A stretch of DNA of 64,000 bases, from contig JAWLHE010000008.1 in assembly GCA_041690495.1 (NCBI GenBank), forward strand, positions 62,001 to 126,000. Reading direction: 5' to 3'. Made by a program: the position numbers and the translations under genes. This DNA comes from DATAAP01 sp041690495. GTDB taxonomy: Bacteria; Pseudomonadota; Alphaproteobacteria; CACIAM-22H2. The notes beneath the pieces are model-generated. The model was given only the letters and a program-made list of their open reading frames with translations, did no database searches and was not told where the DNA came from. Of the stretch, positions 19,038 to 27,652 are shown one piece after another (position 1 is the first letter of the stretch; every line of letters starts with the position of its first letter).

Positions 19038-19640
19038 ATGCCCGTCTACGAGATCAACGGGCTGATTCCGGTGGTCGATCCGAGCAGCTACGTGCATCCG
19101 GCCGCGACGCTGATCGGCGACGTGATCATCGGGCCGAACTGCTATGTCGCGCCGGGTGCTTCGATGCGCGGCGATTTCGGGCGGCTGATCATGGAGGCCG
19201 GCTGCAACCTGCAGGACAATTGCGTCATTCACGGCTTTCCCAATACGGATACCGTGCTGGAGGAGGACGCGCATATCGGCCATGGCGCGATCCTCCACGG
19301 CTGCACGATCCGGCGCAATGCGATGATCGGCATGGGCGCAGTGGTCATGGACGGCGCCGAGATCGGCGAGAGTGCCTTCATCGCGGCGCTTGCCTTCGTC
19401 AAGGCCGGCTTCAAGGTGCCGCCGCGCACGCTCGTCGCCGGCATTCCGGGCAAGATCGTGCGCGAGCTGACGCAGCAGGAGATCGACTGGAAGGGGCAGG
19501 GGACGCGCGAGTACCAGGACCTGACCGGGCGCTCGCTCTCGACCATGCGCGAGGTCGAGCCCCTTGCAGCGCCCGAGCCCGACCGCAAGCGGCTCGATAT
19601 TTCGACGACGCCGCCGCTCTACATGGTGAAGGGCGGGTAG
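19038..19640 (+). CDS. paaY: PaaY, gamma-carbonic anhydrase-like hexapeptide-repeat protein
   Basis: A 200-residue left-handed beta-helix protein with hexapeptide repeats from about residue 15 to 140 and metal-site histidines in the VIHGFPNTDT, HIGHGAILHGCT pattern (near residues 62-90). PaaY proteins are associated with phenylacetate operons and reported to act as thioesterases in the pathway. The C-terminal extension (residues 150-200) is the usual PaaY addition to gamma-carbonic anhydrases. Co-transcribed with paaN. Confidence 0.92.
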   Translation: MPVYEINGLIPVVDPSSYVHPAATLIGDVIIGPNCYVAPGASMRGDFGRLIMEAGCNLQDNCVIHGFPNTDTVLEEDAHIGHGAILHGCTIRRNAMIGMGAVVMDGAEIGESAFIAALAFVKAGFKVPPRTLVAGIPGKIVRELTQQEIDWKGQGTREYQDLTGRSLSTMREVEPLAAPEPDRKRLDISTTPPLYMVKGG

Positions 19641-19745
19641 CGGCTCCCCATATGCAGTCTGCGATGGCCCGGGGCGCGCGCGGCGGCCCGGAACGCCGAC
19701 GCGCCTGTGCCATTGGTTGCAATCAAGACATTTGATCGGATTGAG

Positions 19746-21449
19746 ATGCCTTTTCCAACAGTTCCGCCCGACCTCGGCCGTTCGCTGTCCGAACGCGGCT
19801 ATGCCGAGCCGACACCCGTCCAGGCAGAGGTGCTCAAGCCCGGGGTGGCCGGAAAGGATCTGCTGGTCTCAGCCCAGACAGGTTCCGGCAAGACTGTCGC
19901 CTTCGGGCTTGCGATGGGCGCGACCCTGCTGGGCGAAAGCGGGCGGCTCGGGCCTGCGGCGGAGCCGCTGGCGCTGGTGGTGGCGCCCACGCGCGAGCTG
20001 GCGCTCCAGGTCCACCGCGAGTTGAGCTGGCTCTATCAGCACGCCGGGGCGCGGGTCGTGTCCTGCGTCGGCGGAATGGACCCGCGCCGCGAACAGCGCG
20101 TGCTTGCGCAGGGCGCCCACATCGTCGTCGGCACGCCCGGCCGTCTGCGCGACCACCTCGAGCGCGGCAACCTGGAGGCCCGGCACCTCCGGGTCGTAAT
20201 CCTCGACGAGGCCGACGAGATGCTGGATCTCGGCTTCCGCGAGGATCTGGAATTCCTGCTCGAGGCAGCACCGGCGGATCGCCGCACGCTGCTCTTCTCC
20301 GCGACCATTCCGAAGGACATCGCGGCGCTCGCCAGGCGCTATCAGCGCGACGCGGTTCGCATCGTCACGTCCGTGGAGAACGAGCCGCATGGCGACATCG
20401 ATTACCGTGCCGTGCGGGTCGCGCCCAACGACGTGGACCATGCCGCTGTCAATGTGCTGCGCTATTTCGAGGCGCGCGGCGCGCTGGTGTTCTGCTCGAC
20501 GCGCGAGGCGGTGCGTGAGCTGCATGGCAAGCTGCTGGAGCGCGGCTTCGCCGCCGTGGCGCTGTCGGGGGAACTGAGCCAGGCTGAGCGGACGCACGCG
20601 CTGCAGGCGTTACGCGACGGGCGCGCCCGGGTGTGCGTGGCGACCGACGTTGCCGCCCGCGGCATCGATCTGCCCGACCTCGGACTCGTCATCCACGCCG
20701 ATCTGCCGCGCGATCGCGAGGTACTTCTGCATCGCAGCGGCCGCACCGGCCGGGCGGGGCGCAAGGGGATCTGTGTGCTGCTCGTGCCGCACACGCGACG
20801 GCGCTGGGCCGAGCGGCTGCTGGCCTCGGCGAACATCCCGGCGAAGTGGATGCCGCCGCCTTCCGCGGACGAGGTGCGCGAGGAGGACCGAAAGCGCCTG
20901 TTGCAGGATGCGGCCTGGGCGGAGGCGGCGAGCGAGGAAGAGCGGAGCGCAGCGCGGGCGCTGCTTTCCGAACACGACAGCGAAGAAGTCGCCGTCGCGT
21001 TCATCCGGTTGCACCGCGCACGCCTTCCCGCGCCCGAGGAGCTGCTCGACAGCATCGCCGAGCCGGCGCCGGGCCTGCCCGATCATCGCCGCGGCGAAGG
21101 CGGGGAGACGGCCTGGTTCCGCATGAATATCGGTCGCAATCGGAACGCCGACCCGCGCTGGCTGGTGCCGCTCATCTGTCGGCGCGGCCATGTCACGAAG
21201 CGCGAGATAGGGACGATCCGCATCTCCGATCGCGAAACCAGGTTCGAGATCGCGGGACGTGCCGCGGCCCGGGTTGGGGCCGCGGCCCGGCGCCCCCCCG
21301 GGGCGCCCCCCCCCCCACGGCGCACTGATGACAAGGATAAGGACATCCAAATCGAGGCTGTTCGGATGGAGCATCCCGGCCGCCCGAGAGAGCGTCATCA
21401 TCGGCCCACCGGGGGACACCGCCCGGTGCAGCGCCGCAAGCAAGCCTGA
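19746..21449 (+). CDS. DEAD-box ATP-dependent RNA helicase (DeaD/CsdA type)
   Basis: A 567-residue RNA helicase. All motifs are present: Q motif (GYAEPTPVQAEVL), Walker A AQTGSGKT at about 43-50, PTRELALQ, TPGR, DEAD at 154-157, SAT, ARGIDLPDL and HRSGRTGRAG. A DbpA-type RNA-binding domain lies near 460-520 (FRMNIGRNRNADPRWLVPLICRRG). ATG at 19746 is preferred; an in-frame GTG at 19707 would add 13 unconserved residues. The coding region contains runs of 7 C (21293-21299) and 11 C (21306-21316) that encode Pro-rich sequence ahead of a charged tail. The role is probably ribosome assembly or RNA turnover, especially in cold. Confidence 0.9.
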   Translation: MPFPTVPPDLGRSLSERGYAEPTPVQAEVLKPGVAGKDLLVSAQTGSGKTVAFGLAMGATLLGESGRLGPAAEPLALVVAPTRELALQVHRELSWLYQHAGARVVSCVGGMDPRREQRVLAQGAHIVVGTPGRLRDHLERGNLEARHLRVVILDEADEMLDLGFREDLEFLLEAAPADRRTLLFSATIPKDIAALARRYQRDAVRIVTSVENEPHGDIDYRAVRVAPNDVDHAAVNVLRYFEARGALVFCSTREAVRELHGKLLERGFAAVALSGELSQAERTHALQALRDGRARVCVATDVAARGIDLPDLGLVIHADLPRDREVLLHRSGRTGRAGRKGICVLLVPHTRRRWAERLLASANIPAKWMPPPSADEVREEDRKRLLQDAAWAEAASEEERSAARALLSEHDSEEVAVAFIRLHRARLPAPEELLDSIAEPAPGLPDHRRGEGGETAWFRMNIGRNRNADPRWLVPLICRRGHVTKREIGTIRISDRETRFEIAGRAAARVGAAARRPPGAPPPPRRTDDKDKDIQIEAVRMEHPGRPRERHHRPTGGHRPVQRRKQA

Positions 21450-21457
21450 CCGTCGCC

Positions 21458-21482
21458 CGACCGGGATCGTGCGCCCCGGTCG
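21458..21482. terminator. Hairpin between convergent helicase and DUF4126 genes
   Basis: CGACCGGG (21458-21465) pairs with CCCGGTCG (21475-21482). It lies immediately after the helicase stop and directly abuts the stop of the opposing gene, so it can serve both directions. No T-run. Confidence 0.5.
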
Positions 21483-22115
21483 TCAGGAGCCCGGAGTCTG
21501 CCGTCTGCGCGGCGGACCGGCACCGCCGTGCAACCATCCGTAAATCCTCCTGAACAGACGCGCGGCGACGCGCAGAAGCTTCGGCAGCAGCCAGATCGTC
21601 AACGCGACAACGATCGCGAGGCCGATCAGGAAGACGACGGGAAAGAACAGCGCCATCAGCACGGCGCTGATGGCGGCGAGGTCCTCGAGAATGGAAACCG
21701 TCCAGGTCGAAAACGGCTCGGGCGAGAGATTCACGGCGGCGCGCGTGCTGGCCTTGCCGAGATGGCTGCCAAGGGCAAGCGTTCCGCCTATCAGCCCGGC
21801 CGCGACTGCCCATTCCGGATCGATCTGGGCGACGCCCGCCGCGGCGATGACGGCGCCGGCCGGCACGCGGATGAAGCTGTGGATCGCGTCCCAGACATGG
21901 TCGATGCCCGGCACCTTGTCGGCGACGAACTCGACCGCGTAGAGCGCACCTGCGATCCACAGGACGAGCGGCGAGGAGAGCGGCTCGAGCTGCTGCGGCA
22001 GCGCGATCCAGCCCGCCGCGTCGAGCAGGCCGAGCGTGAGCACGACGGCGTAAAGATTGATGCCGCTCGCCCAGGCGGCGCCGAGACTCAGTGCTGCGGT
22101 CGTCAGGATATCCAT
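21483..22115 (-). CDS. DUF4126 membrane protein
   Basis: A membrane protein of 210 residues with about five hydrophobic segments. The family features are GAAWASGINLYAVVLTLGLL near the N-terminus, YAVEFVADKVPGIDHVWDAIH near residues 60-80 and the LALGSHLGKASTRAAVN region near 118-134. The function of DUF4126 is unknown. ATG at 22115 is chosen (CAGGG 3-7 bases upstream); a GTG three codons earlier at 22124 is the alternative. It stands alone, convergent with the helicase gene. Confidence 0.82.
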   Translation of the reverse strand: MDILTTAALSLGAAWASGINLYAVVLTLGLLDAAGWIALPQQLEPLSSPLVLWIAGALYAVEFVADKVPGIDHVWDAIHSFIRVPAGAVIAAAGVAQIDPEWAVAAGLIGGTLALGSHLGKASTRAAVNLSPEPFSTWTVSILEDLAAISAVLMALFFPVVFLIGLAIVVALTIWLLPKLLRVAARLFRRIYGWLHGGAGPPRRRQTPGS

Positions 22116-22203
22116 GCCCTGCACCCGTGCGGCAGCTTCGCCGCGTCCATGGCTACGGAAATGGTGTGTCCCGCGACGCTTTACAGGTCGGGCGCTGCCA
22201 CGG

Positions 22204-22518
22204 TTATTGCCTGGTCGGCGGCGGCGCGCTCGATGCCTTCTGCGCCATGCCGCGCTCGACCAGCATCTCGACGACCTTGCCGAGCTGGTTGTACATCTCG
22301 ATCGCCAGCGCCGGCGTCATGACCAGGCGGGCGGCCGTGTAGCGCATGCCGGTCGGCGGAGCGGGCGACTTGCCTGGCTCCCAGCGCATCACGCCGAGAT
22401 CGAGCCGCAGATTCGAGCCGTCGAAGATCATATGCACCAGCGAATCGGCGAAGCTCTCGCTCACATTCGGCAGGTCCACATAGGGTGCGTTCTGCTTGAT
22501 TTCCTCTGTGTTCGCCAT
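22204..22518 (-). CDS. Conserved small protein, DUF3467-like
   Basis: A 104-residue soluble protein. The layout (SFADSLVHMIFDGSNLRLDLG, then a TAARLVMTPALAIEMYNQLGKVVE helix) resembles DUF3467 proteins, in which a short beta-sheet is followed by a helix with a conserved T-P pair; the assignment is tentative. The ATG at 22518 is preceded by AAGGAGA at a normal distance, which supports real translation. The neighbours are a DUF4126 gene on the same strand and a divergent enoyl-CoA hydratase. Function unknown. Confidence 0.7.
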   Translation of the reverse strand: MANTEEIKQNAPYVDLPNVSESFADSLVHMIFDGSNLRLDLGVMRWEPGKSPAPPTGMRYTAARLVMTPALAIEMYNQLGKVVEMLVERGMAQKASSAPPPTRQ

Positions 22519-22715
22519 GACGGTCTCCTTGCTGGTGTTGCAGGCGAGACTACCCGAATTCCGCTGCCGCCGTCGCCATTCCCGATCGCGGTCGTGCTCG
22601 ATCTCCGTTCCATCCTGCGGCTCGTCGGAGATTCAGATGAGCGGCGTTCATCCGAACGGGAAGCAATCTAATTTGTCGTATCCGGGCGAAGCAGGGAAGA
22701 TCGAGGGGTGCGGCA

Positions 22716-23531
22716 TTGAACCAGACGGAGAGGCGGGTGGAACGGGCAAACATTCTGCGTGATGACCAGGACGGAGTAAGCCTCCTCACCATCAACCGGC
22801 CCGGGCGGTTGAACGCGCTCGATTACGCCACCATCGACCTGCTCATGGGCGAGCTCGACGCAATCGAGCGGGATCCTGCGATTTCCGTCGTCGTCCTGAC
22901 CGGTGCAGGGGACAGGGCCTTCAGCGCGGGTGCCGATATCGTCTGCTTCGCGGAAAGTGTTCGCGACGGGACCGAGACGGCGCTGCGCGAGTTCGTCGCG
23001 CGTGGGCAGGCATTCACGAGCCGCATCGAGGCCTTCCCGAAGCCGGTCATCGCCGCCGTCAACGGCCTTGCCTATGGCGGAGGTTGTGAAGTGACCGAGG
23101 CGGCACCTTTGGCCATCGCCAGCGATCGCGCGACCTTCGCAAAGCCGGAGATCAATCTCGGCTTTCCGCCGACCTTCGGCGGCACGCAGCGGCTCGCGCG
23201 CCTGGCCGGGCGGAAACGCGCCCTGGCCATGATCCTGACCGCCGAACCGATCCCGGCGGCGGCCGCCCTCGAAATCGGGCTCGTCAATCGCGTCGTGCCG
23301 CATGACAAGCTGCTGGCCGAGGCTCTGGCGATGGCAGCGACGATCCGGAGCAAACCGAGACTGGGTGTAACCGCCTGCCTTGCAAGCGTGACCCGCGGTC
23401 TCAATGTCTCGATTCACGAAGGTCTGGCGATCGAGGCAAGCCAGTTTGGGCGCGTCGCCGCCACACGCGATGTCCGCGAAGGCATCCGGGCGTTCATCGA
23501 GAAGCGGCGTCCCGTTTTCACCGGAGACTAG
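22716..23531 (+). CDS. Enoyl-CoA hydratase/isomerase family protein
   Basis: A 271-residue crotonase-fold enzyme. Oxyanion elements GDRAFSAGADI and VNGLAYGGGCEVTEAAPL and the catalytic Glu positions (GGGCE and KPEINLGF...GGTQRLARL) are intact, favouring a true hydratase. The start is TTG at 22716 with a GAGGGG site 8 bases upstream; no ATG fits. It stands alone, so its pathway is not evident; it might serve the neighbouring phenylacetate or a fatty acid route. Convergent with an aldo/keto reductase gene 11 bases beyond its stop. Confidence 0.88.
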   Translation: MNQTERRVERANILRDDQDGVSLLTINRPGRLNALDYATIDLLMGELDAIERDPAISVVVLTGAGDRAFSAGADIVCFAESVRDGTETALREFVARGQAFTSRIEAFPKPVIAAVNGLAYGGGCEVTEAAPLAIASDRATFAKPEINLGFPPTFGGTQRLARLAGRKRALAMILTAEPIPAAAALEIGLVNRVVPHDKLLAEALAMAATIRSKPRLGVTACLASVTRGLNVSIHEGLAIEASQFGRVAATRDVREGIRAFIEKRRPVFTGD

Positions 23532-23542
23532 ACGCCACCGAC

Positions 23543-24400
23543 TCAGGCCATCGCCAGCGGTTCCGCCTGCTTCGGCGGGGGAAATGCGCGGTCGAGGTCG
23601 GCCAGGTCCTGCAGCGTGAGCTTCAGGTCGAGCGCGGAGACGTTCTCGCGCGTGTGGTCGAGCGAGGTGGATTTCGGAATCACGATCATTCCGTCCTGGC
23701 GCAGCAGCCAGCCGAGCGCTACCTGTGCCGGCGTCGCGTCATGGCGCGCGGCGACCTTCTTCAAGGTCGCATCCTTCAGCATGCGTCCGCCCTGATCGAT
23801 CGGCGCATAGGCCATGATCGGAATGCCGCGCTTGCGGCACCATGGCAGCAGGTCGTACTCGATGCCGCGATGCGCGAGATTGTACAGCACCTGGTTCGTG
23901 GCGACGTTCTTGCCGCCCGGAACGCGCTCCAGCTCCTTCATGTCGGCGCTGTCGAGATTGCTGACGCCCCAGTGCCGGATCTTGCCGGCGTCGGCCAGCG
24001 CTGCGAATGCCTCGACGGTATCCTGCAGCGGCACCGCGCCGCGCCAGTGCAGCAGGTAGAGGTCGATGTGATCGGTCTTCAACCGTTTCAGGCTGCGCTC
24101 GCAGGCCGCGATCGTGCCGCGGCGCGTGGCGTTGCCGGGCAGCACCTTGCTGACAATGAAAATCCCGTCGCGGCGACCCGCGACCGCCTCGGCGACGATC
24201 TCCTCGGCGGCTCCGTCGCCGTACATCTCGGCCGTATCGATCAGGGCCGCGCCGAGATCGAGGCCGAGCCGGAGCGCCGCCAGCTCGTCCGCGCGGCGGC
24301 GCGGCTGCTCGCCCATCCGCCACGTGCCGAGCCCGAAGGCGGGAATCTGCTCGCCGGACGCCAGCCTGGTCGTGGGCATGCTGAGTGCGGCGGCTGCCAT
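23543..24400 (-). CDS. Aldo/keto reductase
   Basis: A 285-residue NADPH-type aldo/keto reductase. FGLGTWRMGE opens the barrel; the catalytic tetrad is visible as the Asp and Tyr in DTAEMYGDG, the Lys in FIVSKVLPGN and the His in LYLLHWRG. Cofactor-binding IPKSTSLDHTREN lies near the C-terminus. The ATG at 24400 is chosen because GAGGAA lies 7 bases upstream. Substrate unknown; the gene stands alone. Confidence 0.9.
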   Translation of the reverse strand: MAAAALSMPTTRLASGEQIPAFGLGTWRMGEQPRRRADELAALRLGLDLGAALIDTAEMYGDGAAEEIVAEAVAGRRDGIFIVSKVLPGNATRRGTIAACERSLKRLKTDHIDLYLLHWRGAVPLQDTVEAFAALADAGKIRHWGVSNLDSADMKELERVPGGKNVATNQVLYNLAHRGIEYDLLPWCRKRGIPIMAYAPIDQGGRMLKDATLKKVAARHDATPAQVALGWLLRQDGMIVIPKSTSLDHTRENVSALDLKLTLQDLADLDRAFPPPKQAEPLAMA

Positions 24401-24561
24401 GTGCAATTCCTCGAGTCGCGGCGTTCCGGCGCATCGTAGCGGCGTGCTCATGAGCGCGCCAGGCGTTCCGGCCGGCCGGCGTTGAGAATTGCGGCGTTCG
24501 GCTGTAAATCATCCGTATCGCCGATGCGTCGGCCCGACTGCCTGAACCGAGTGGTTTGCCG

Positions 24562-25233
24562 ATGGCCGCGAAGAAGAAGAAGAACGGACGTCCGGGTACG
24601 GCGGCCCATAGGACCTACGATCCCGAGAAGACCAGGCGCGACATCATCGCCGTGGCGACCGCGGAGTTCGCCGAGAAGGGCCTGAGCGGGGCCAGGATCG
24701 ACGAGATCGCCGCCCGCACCAGGACCAGCAAGCGGATGATCTATTATTATTTCGGCGGCAAGGAGAAGCTCTACATCTCGGTGCTGGAGGAAGCCTATCG
24801 CAGCATCCGTAGCGTCGAGAACACGCTGGAGCTCGACCATCTCTCCCCCGAGGACGCGTTGCGCGCGCTCGTCGGGTTCACCTTCGACTACGAGAACGGC
24901 AACCCGCACTTCATCCGGCTGGTGATGAACGAGAACATGCACTACGGCAAGTATCTCGCCCGTTCAGACGCCATCCAGAAGCTGAACGTCACGGCGATTG
25001 ACGCGGTGAGCCGCGTGCTGGAGCGGGGGGCGAAGCAAGGTGTGTTCCGCAGCGGCATCGACCCGGTCGACCTGCACATGTCGATCAGCGCGCTGTGCTT
25101 CTTCAACGTCGCCAACCGCTACACATTCTCGCGCATCTTCAAGCGCGACATGGCCTCGCCCGAGGCGCTGCGCGCGCGCCGCGCCGTTGTCATCGACACG
25201 GTCCTGGCGGCGGTCAGGCCGGGCCGCGCCTGA
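24562..25233 (+). CDS. TetR family transcriptional regulator
   Basis: A 223-residue regulator with a Lys/Arg-rich N-terminal arm, then a TetR helix-turn-helix at about residues 25-72 (RIDEIAARTRTSKRMIYYYFGGKEKLY). The C-terminal domain (NENMHYGKYLARSDAI) resembles TetR_C regulators found beside aromatic-acid catabolic genes. It is convergent with aroQ, with a 20-base overlap of the two 3' ends, and is the nearest candidate regulator of the aroQ-TRAP/aroE-quiC locus. ATG 24562 is chosen; an in-frame TTG lies 6 bases earlier. Confidence 0.88.
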   Translation: MAAKKKKNGRPGTAAHRTYDPEKTRRDIIAVATAEFAEKGLSGARIDEIAARTRTSKRMIYYYFGGKEKLYISVLEEAYRSIRSVENTLELDHLSPEDALRALVGFTFDYENGNPHFIRLVMNENMHYGKYLARSDAIQKLNVTAIDAVSRVLERGAKQGVFRSGIDPVDLHMSISALCFFNVANRYTFSRIFKRDMASPEALRARRAVVIDTVLAAVRPGRA

Positions 25234-25696
25234 TCGGCGCCGGCAGGCTGTCGGGCAGGGCGTCGAGCATCCGGGCGGCGCTTTGCAAGGCGACGACATA
25301 GCCGTAGGTGCCGAGCCCGCAGATCACCGCCTTGACGCCCGCCGACATGATTGAATGGCGGTGGGCGGGGTCGCGCCCATGGATGTTGGAGATGTGGAGC
25401 TCGACGATCGGCCCCTCGAACATCCTGAGTGCATCGAGAATCGCGACCGAATAGAAGCTGAAGCCGGCCGGATTGATGATGATTGCGTCGATGCTTCCGC
25501 GCGCGTCCTGGATCCAGTCGACCATCTCCGCTTCGCTGTTCGACTGGCGGAAATCGAGCGAGACATCGATGAACGCCGCGAGCTCGCGGCACGACTCCTC
25601 GACGGCGGCAAGCGTAACGGAGCCGTAAATATGCGGCTCGCGCACGCCCAACATGTTGAGGTTGGGCCCGTTCAGGATCATGACGCTTGTCGGCAT
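25214..25696 (-). CDS. aroQ: Type II 3-dehydroquinate dehydratase
   Basis: A 160-residue type II dehydroquinase interconverting 3-dehydroquinate and 3-dehydroshikimate. Landmarks: the start ILNGPNLNMLGVREPHIYG with the catalytic Arg and Tyr, INPAGFSFYS, the ELHISNIHGRD element with substrate-binding His, and GLGTYGYVVAL near the end. Its operon with a TRAP transporter, and divergence from aroE and a dehydroshikimate dehydratase, suggest a catabolic (quinate/shikimate) rather than biosynthetic role. It ends 20 bases inside the convergent tetR gene. Confidence 0.92.
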   Translation of the reverse strand: MPTSVMILNGPNLNMLGVREPHIYGSVTLAAVEESCRELAAFIDVSLDFRQSNSEAEMVDWIQDARGSIDAIIINPAGFSFYSVAILDALRMFEGPIVELHISNIHGRDPAHRHSIMSAGVKAVICGLGTYGYVVALQSAARMLDALPDSLPAPIRRGPA

Positions 25697-25754
25697 GGCA
25701 GCTCCTTCCCTTTATCATTGCGGATCGCTTGCGGGAAATGCGCCGGCCGCGCCG

Positions 25755-27056
25755 TCAGCCCCTGTAGCCGAGCAGCTTCGGGAGCCACAGCACCGTGTCC
25801 GGAATGAAGGTGATGATGGCGAGTGCGACGATCATCGCCAGCACGAACGGCATGGTATCGCGAATCACCAGCCGCAGTTGCGTCTCCGCCAGGTTGGAGA
25901 CGATGAACAGGAGCAGCCCGTAGGGCGGCGTCACCAGGCCGATCATGATGTTGAACACGACGACGACGCCGAAATGCACCATGTCGATGCCGATCGCCAG
26001 TGCAGTCGGGATGAACACCGGCACGATCACCAGGAGGATGGTGGTGCCTTCGAGCAGGCAGCCGAGCACGAGCAGGATGATATTGACCATGATCCAAAAC
26101 ACGGTCGGCGTCAGCTCGAAGCCGTCGAGCAGCACCTTCACCGCCTGCGGGATCTGCTCGATGGTGACGACGTAGTTGAAGACGAGCGCGCCGGCGATCA
26201 GCATGCCGATCGACGCGGTCGAGCGCGCGCTGTTCAGGAAGGCATCGTAGGTCTGGCGCAGCGTGACGCTGCGGTAAAGGAAAGCCGAGATGAGGAAGGC
26301 GTAGGCCGCCGCGACGGCGGCCGCCTCGGTCGGCGTCATCACGCCGCTGTAGATGCCGCCGAGCAGGATGACCGGCATCATCAGGGCCGGAAACGCTTCG
26401 ATGGTGATCTTCGGCCATTCGCGCAGGGGGATCGGCTTCTCGACCGGGAAGTTCTTCCGGTGCGCCATGATCGAGTTGATCACCATCTGCGCCAGCGCCA
26501 TCAGCAGGCCCGGAACGATGCCGCCGAGGAACAGGTAGCCGATCGAGGCGTCGGAAACCAGCGCGAACAGAACCATGGGGATCGACGGCGGGATGATCGG
26601 TCCGATGACGGCCGACGCCGCGGTTGTCGCCGCGGCGTAGCTCACGGGATACTTCCCGTCCTTGGTCATCATGTTGATCATCACGCGGCCGGTCCCCGCC
26701 AGGTCGGCGATGGCCGAACCGGACATGCCGGCGAAGATGACGCTCTGTACGATGTTGATGTGACCCAGGCCGCCGCGGAAGCGGCCGACCATCGCGTCGC
26801 AGAAGCGCAGCAGCCGGTCCGACATGCTGCCGACGTTCATCAGCTCCGCCGACAGCAGGAACAGCGGCACGGCGAGCAGGATCCAGGAATTGTAGAGGCC
26901 GTTGAGCAGCTGCTCGGCGGCAAGACCCATGTCCTGCCCGACGATAAGCAGGTAGAGGATCGAGCCGGCGATCATCGCGTGGCCGATCGGCAGGCCGAAC
27001 AGCGCGAGCAGCGTGATCGCCCACAGCGAGAGCGAGAACGGGCTGACGAGATTCAC
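25755..27056 (-). CDS. TRAP transporter large permease (DctM type)
   Basis: A 433-residue DctM subunit with about 12 membrane spans. It begins MNLVSPFSLSLWAITLLALFGLPIGHAMI, contains the conserved FAGMSGSAIADLAGTGRVMI region near residue 100 and the GxxxTPTEAAAVAAAYAF element near 225, and ends WLPKLLGYRG. It forms the sodium-coupled channel of the transporter with DctQ, encoded just upstream with a 4-base overlap. The context suggests quinate, shikimate or a related hydroxy-acid as substrate. Confidence 0.92.
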   Translation of the reverse strand: MNLVSPFSLSLWAITLLALFGLPIGHAMIAGSILYLLIVGQDMGLAAEQLLNGLYNSWILLAVPLFLLSAELMNVGSMSDRLLRFCDAMVGRFRGGLGHINIVQSVIFAGMSGSAIADLAGTGRVMINMMTKDGKYPVSYAAATTAASAVIGPIIPPSIPMVLFALVSDASIGYLFLGGIVPGLLMALAQMVINSIMAHRKNFPVEKPIPLREWPKITIEAFPALMMPVILLGGIYSGVMTPTEAAAVAAAYAFLISAFLYRSVTLRQTYDAFLNSARSTASIGMLIAGALVFNYVVTIEQIPQAVKVLLDGFELTPTVFWIMVNIILLVLGCLLEGTTILLVIVPVFIPTALAIGIDMVHFGVVVVFNIMIGLVTPPYGLLLFIVSNLAETQLRLVIRDTMPFVLAMIVALAIITFIPDTVLWLPKLLGYRG

Positions 27057-27589
27057 GGCGAAGGTTCGTGCCTGGTGGCGTCGAGCAGCGTCTCCGGCGC
27101 CTCGCCGCGCAGGGCGTGCCAGGTGAGCCAGGCGTAGCGTACGAGCACGGCAACCGCGAAGATCACGTAGACGAAAAAGGCGATGTCGAGCCGGATATTC
27201 ATATAGGCGCTGTGCTCGACCCGCATGAACAGGACGTAGTCCGTGACCGCCGGCAGCGAGATCCCGTACAGGGCGATGAGCGCCAGGCCGGTGACGACCG
27301 TCAGGCCGCGCCGCGTGCGCTCGCCGAGCAGGCTGTAGACCACGTCGAAGCGGATTTCATCCTTTTCGCGGACCACGAATGCGGCACCCCACAGGACGCC
27401 CCAGACCCAGCACAGCATGCTGAGCTCGAACGTCCAGCCGAGCGGAAAATTGATCACGTAGCGGGTGATGATCTGCAGGATAAAGGCGAGGAACATGACG
27501 ATGAAGAGGATGGCGGCGACATCATCCGCGCGCCGCCTGAGCCATGCCCCTGCAGTAACCAGCGTTGCTCTCATCGGCCAGCCCGTCAT
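27053..27589 (-). CDS. TRAP transporter small permease (DctQ type)
   Basis: A 178-residue DctQ subunit with four predicted spans and the family features WGVLWGAAFVVREKDEIRFDVV near residues 70-91. It links the periplasmic binding protein to DctM. The stop overlaps the dctM start by four bases. Start 27589 is used; an ATG 15 bases downstream (27574) is possible because neither has a clear ribosome site at ideal distance. Confidence 0.88.
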   Translation of the reverse strand: MTGWPMRATLVTAGAWLRRRADDVAAILFIVMFLAFILQIITRYVINFPLGWTFELSMLCWVWGVLWGAAFVVREKDEIRFDVVYSLLGERTRRGLTVVTGLALIALYGISLPAVTDYVLFMRVEHSAYMNIRLDIAFFVYVIFAVAVLVRYAWLTWHALRGEAPETLLDATRHEPSP

Positions 27590-27603
27590 CCCCCAAGACG
27601 TGA

Positions 27604-27628
27604 CCGGCCCGCGCCTCGCGGCAGCCGG
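27604..27628 (-). promoter_or_regulatory. Imperfect hairpin between dctP and dctQ
   Basis: CCGG (27604-27607) and CCGCG (27609-27613) pair with CGCGG (27617-27621) and CCGG (27625-27628), with a small internal loop and a 3-base apex. It lies 25 bases downstream of the binding-protein gene, the same position as the hairpins at the other transporter loci. Confidence 0.45.
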
Positions 27629-27652
27629 CCGGCCTAACGCGGTTCGCCCCCG

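Noticed and set aside
16493..19039. Very long open frame (over 800 codons) on the minus strand across paaG and opposite paaN
   Set aside because: Only the last 263 codons (paaG) show a known family; the rest mirrors paaN codon structure and is Arg/Asp/Gly-rich low-information sequence, a common artefact in GC-rich DNA.
21290..21449. Frameshift in the helicase gene at the poly-C tract
   Set aside because: The frame stays open for 44 codons beyond the tract with a charged tail typical of such helicases; there is no positive evidence of a break, so it is reported as a finding only.
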